Assembly: GCA_044226525.1 (NCBI GenBank)
Contig: JBGAGV010000037.1
Location: 13,005-77,004, forward strand
Direction of reading: 5' to 3'
Length of the DNA stretch: 64,000 bases
Source of the DNA: VFJQ01 sp044226525
GTDB lineage: Bacteria; Verrucomicrobiota; Verrucomicrobiia; Chthoniobacterales; Chthoniobacteraceae
Below the pieces are notes generated by a model. It did no database searches, was not told where the DNA came from, and was given only the letters and a program-made list of their open reading frames with translations. Each line of letters starts with the position of its first letter. Position 1 is the first letter of the stretch. Positions 63,385 to 64,000 of the stretch are shown in pieces. The translations under genes were made by a program, and so were the position numbers.

Positions 63385-63747
63385 ATGAGTTCCAGCAAAC
63401 CCAAGCGAAAGAAGGCTGCGACCGAAGCCCCGGCCGAGACTTCTCTGCCACCGCAGCAGCCCGCGGCATTGGCTGTGTCGGTCGCCTCCCCGCGCATCCG
63501 CCGCGACGAGTCGAGTGCGAAGCTCTCCTACGCGAATTTTTTCAACGTCAACAGCACGCGCGAAGAAACGGTGCTGATGTTTGGCATGATTCAGGCGAGC
63601 CCGAATCCGCGCGAAGAGATTCTTGTCGAGGTGAACAATCGTGTCGTCCTGACGCCCCATGCGGCGAAGCGACTTCACCTCATGCTCGGCCGCGTGCTGG
63701 ATCAATACGAAACCCGTTTCGGCCCGCTGACCGCTGAATCCCGTTAA
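63385..63747 (+). CDS. DUF3467 protein
   Basis: 120 aa. The C-terminal two thirds matches DUF3467: AKLSYANFFNVNSTREETVL, then a strand pair (MFGMIQASPNPREEILVEVN) and VVLTPHAAKRLHLMLGRVLD followed by QYETRFG. The N-terminus is basic and disordered (MSSSKPKRKKAATEAPAE). DUF3467 has no established function. The gene sits between the giant protein and a second protein with the same N-terminal motif, 27 bases after the former stop, so it is probably cotranscribed. A role as chaperone or export factor for these proteins would be a guess. Confidence 0.85.
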   Translation: MSSSKPKRKKAATEAPAETSLPPQQPAALAVSVASPRIRRDESSAKLSYANFFNVNSTREETVLMFGMIQASPNPREEILVEVNNRVVLTPHAAKRLHLMLGRVLDQYETRFGPLTAESR

Positions 63748-63790
63748 CCCGCCTTTCCAACCACGTCACCGAACTCATTCCATTTTTCCC

Positions 63791-64000
63791 ATGAAGAAAA
63801 CATCCCGTCTCCTTTCCATGAACACGCCGTCTCCTGCATCGCTGAAACGACAGGGCACCATCGAGTGCCTTGAAACCCGCATTGCACCGGCCTCGGTCGT
63901 CACGCCGGCCACCTTCACCTACACCGACGCGGATGGCGACTCGGTGCAGGTGCAGATTTCGGGCAAGGCGGGCGAGGTGGAATTTCTCGATGCGTTGGGT
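63791..64000 (+). CDS. Second LEPR-type motif protein (partial, N-terminus only)
   Basis: The first 70 codons of a gene that runs off the right edge. The N-terminus (MKKTSRLLSMNTPSPASLKR) is basic without a hydrophobic core and is followed by QGTIECLETRIAPASVVTPA, which aligns position by position with the giant protein's motif (LESFEPRLMFDAQ). The next part, FTYTDADGDSVQVQISGKAG, looks like the start of a beta-rich surface protein. It is likely another substrate of the same export machinery. Size and rest unknown. Confidence 0.7.
   Translation, partial: MKKTSRLLSMNTPSPASLKRQGTIECLETRIAPASVVTPATFTYTDADGDSVQVQISGKAGEVEFLDALG

Overview
This window most likely comes from a high-GC (about 60%) Gram-negative bacterium, probably of the Verrucomicrobiota or a neighbouring PVC lineage. 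The pointers are an hpnJ-type hopanoid gene, BamD-like and LptE-like outer-membrane assembly proteins, a paired M16 peptidase system, few Shine-Dalgarno sequences, and an N-terminal LEPR-type motif on a giant repetitive protein. The phylum is an inference; no rRNA or other decisive marker is present.

Layout. 1-560 (minus): start of hpnJ preceded by a tiny ORF. 677-8533 (plus, apart from a universal stress protein): BamD-like and LptE lipoproteins, RsmI, a small secreted protein, a secreted glutathione peroxidase, a catalytic/non-catalytic M16 pair and a GluQ-type synthetase. Three long imperfect inverted repeats built from short units sit at the gene junctions here, and some of their arms are read as start codons or N-terminal coding sequence. 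8622-13882: a VOC protein, a histidine kinase/LuxR-type response regulator pair, a class V aminotransferase and a YugP-type membrane metallopeptidase. 14030-16562: a divergent sulfur/redox unit (ArsR regulator against rhodanese-membrane protein and CoA-disulfide-reductase-like flavoprotein with a rhodanese tail). 16617-20697: a DUF1269 remnant, PPK2, SulP transporter, VIT1/CCC1-like protein, an unknown protein and a small lipoprotein. Three copies of the palindrome TAGGACC-nn-GGTCCGAT lie 34-68 bp upstream of start codons here, suggesting a small regulon.

20949-64000 is the most unusual part. A gene set that looks like a dedicated export machine comes first: GAF-HlyD adaptor, PqqD/M50 peptidase/HlyD fusion, and a short SecA-like ATPase, the last two overlapping by four bases. 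It is followed by a single uninterrupted ORF of 12,028 codons (36 kb). That protein has RTX-type calcium-binding repeats, flagellin-IN-like modules, long Gly/Ala-rich beta-repeat arrays, Calx-beta-like domains and a second RTX array. It has no hydrophobic signal peptide, but a basic N-terminus followed by FEPRLMFDA. A DUF3467 protein follows, and then the start of another protein with a basic N-terminus and the matching motif LETRIAPAS. My reading is that the motif is an export tag, the PqqD-like domain is a candidate tag reader, and the SecA-like, M50 and HlyD proteins move these giant proteins to the cell surface. The gene content is seen directly; the mechanism is inference.
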